Part shown: positions 63,146 to 64,000 of the stretch, piece after piece
Layout of the letters: every line of letters starts with the position of its first letter
How positions within the stretch are numbered: the first letter of the stretch is position 1
DNA from: Kordia antarctica
Lineage (GTDB): Bacteria; Bacteroidota; Bacteroidia; Flavobacteriales; Flavobacteriaceae
Direction of reading: 5' to 3'
Assembly (NCBI RefSeq): GCF_009901525.1
Contig: NZ_CP019288.1
Coordinates: 4,369,501 to 4,433,500, forward strand
DNA length: 64,000 bases
Made by a program: the position numbers and the translations under genes
The notes under the pieces: generated by a model
What the model was told of the DNA's origin: nothing
Seen by the model: the letters and a program-made list of their open reading frames with translations, nothing else
Database searches by the model: none

Positions 63146-64000
63146 ATGAAATTAAAAGGATTAAGATGGTGGGTTATAGGGCTAATAGCTTTAGCAACTG
63201 TTATTAACTATATCGATAGGCAAGCTTTGGTAGTTTTATGGCCAAGTATTGCAGAAGATTTATATCCAGATAAATCTACAACGGAAAGAAAAGAAATTTA
63301 TGCGCTAATTTCGGTAGTCTTTATGTTTTCATATGCATTTGGACAATCTATTTTTGGAAAAATATTCGATAAGGTTGGAACAAGAATAGGTTTTGTTTTA
63401 TCCATTGGGTTTTGGTCAATATCTACCGCACTTCATGCCTTAGCTAATGGTGTATTAAGCTTTGCTTTCTTTAGATCAATACTAGGAATATCTGAGGCAG
63501 GAAACTGGCCAGGAGCAGCAAAAGGAAATGCAGAATGGTTTCCTTCAAACGAAAGAGCTTTTGCACAAGGATTGTTCAACTCTGGTGCCGCAATAGGAGG
63601 TATTATAGCGATACCAACCATTGCTTTTTTAACCGTTTATTTTAGTTGGCAAATGATATTTGTCATCGTAGGTCTCATTGGTTTACTCTGGTTAATTCCT
63701 TGGTTAATATTAGTAAAAGCACCGCCAAAAGAGCATCCTTGGTTAACAGCAGCTGAAAAAGCACATATTCTTGGTGGTCAAAAATTAAAAGAGAAAGAAG
63801 TAGCTATCGAAAAATTAGAAGAATACAATCCTTCTACAGGAGAATTACTTTCACGCAAACAAAGTTGGGGAGTTATTATTGCTTCTGCAGCAATAGATCC
63901 AATATGGTGGTTATTCGTATTTTGGATTCCAATATACTTATCAGAAGTATATGGTATGGACGTAAAAGCAATTGGTATTTACGGTTGGGTTCCTTATGTT
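63146..64000 (+). CDS. MFS transporter, hexuronate-type (3' truncated by window)
   Basis: 285 residues visible from MKLKGLRWWVIGLIA; the reading frame is open to the window end. Anion:cation symporter-type MFS features are seen: VINYIDRQALVVLWPSI in helix 1, FGKIFDKVGTRIGF in the helix 2-3 loop, ISEAGNWPGAAKGNAEWFPSNERAFAQGLFNSGAAIGG near 120-155. These match the ExuT-like group that imports hexuronates. Position after the alginate regulator fits uptake of monouronate across the inner membrane. A 208-bp gap separates it from the regulator and shows no operator copy. Confidence 0.88.
   Translation, partial: MKLKGLRWWVIGLIALATVINYIDRQALVVLWPSIAEDLYPDKSTTERKEIYALISVVFMFSYAFGQSIFGKIFDKVGTRIGFVLSIGFWSISTALHALANGVLSFAFFRSILGISEAGNWPGAAKGNAEWFPSNERAFAQGLFNSGAAIGGIIAIPTIAFLTVYFSWQMIFVIVGLIGLLWLIPWLILVKAPPKEHPWLTAAEKAHILGGQKLKEKEVAIEKLEEYNPSTGELLSRKQSWGVIIASAAIDPIWWLFVFWIPIYLSEVYGMDVKAIGIYGWVPYV

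Overview
The window comes from an AT-rich member of the Bacteroidetes, almost certainly the family Flavobacteriaceae. Evidence: paired gliding genes gldB and gldC, a T9SS C-terminal sorting domain, SusC/SusD proteins, -7 boxes of the form TAnnTTTG, few Shine-Dalgarno sequences, and a division cluster with a PASTA-tailed FtsI, a long-tailed FtsZ and an mDAP-type MurE. The exact genus cannot be read from the sequence.

Layout. 1-22.5 kb is mixed housekeeping: two DUF3857/transglutaminase-like exported proteins (the first cut by the window edge), a MazG-like pyrophosphohydrolase, aroA, queA, an orphan lanthipeptide-type precursor beside an internally duplicated secreted protein, rlmN, an arylsulfotransferase-like lipoprotein, a T9SS cargo protein, a polyprenyl diphosphate synthase, dnaG, a LuxR-type response regulator with an altered phosphorylation site, nadE, gldB-gldC, a DUF5995 protein, yihA and an alpha/beta hydrolase. 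22.7-39.3 kb is the full dcw cluster in one direction: mraZ-rsmH-ftsL-ftsI-murE-mraY-murD-ftsW-murG-murC-ftsQ-ftsA-ftsZ. It starts behind three 10-bp-spaced MraZ-type boxes. It is interrupted by heptanucleotide tandem arrays and by a four-helix-bundle gene that sits between inverted repeats.

39.3-49.8 kb holds a YqeY-like gene, a tRNA-Arg(TCG) whose 3' end is duplicated 113 bp downstream, and then an accessory island: an adaptor lipoprotein, a small exported Cys-rich peptide, a beta-propeller lipoprotein, a DUF1573 lipoprotein and an RND permease on the minus strand, with a second RND permease divergent. No outer-membrane factor is present. This is my best candidate for an undescribed system. 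50-52.7 kb has an RluA-type pseudouridine synthase and a YgiQ-type radical SAM protein.

53.2-64 kb is an alginate utilisation locus: PL7 lyase, PL17 oligoalginate lyase, KdgF, SusC, SusD, a FadR-type GntR regulator and the start of an MFS transporter. The lyases would cut alginate to unsaturated monouronate, KdgF would linearise it, SusCD would import oligomers and the MFS protein would carry sugar over the inner membrane. Two promoters carry nearly identical double TTGGTwAACCAA operators and the regulator gene has a single one. Decayed copies of a kdgF-like and a PL7-like gene lie inside the locus.

Intergenic DNA is rich in repeats: hairpin elements around the core GAACTTGATTC with compensatory arm changes, a TTCGAG...TATCGAGAA family, and tandem arrays that nearly all have a 7-bp period.
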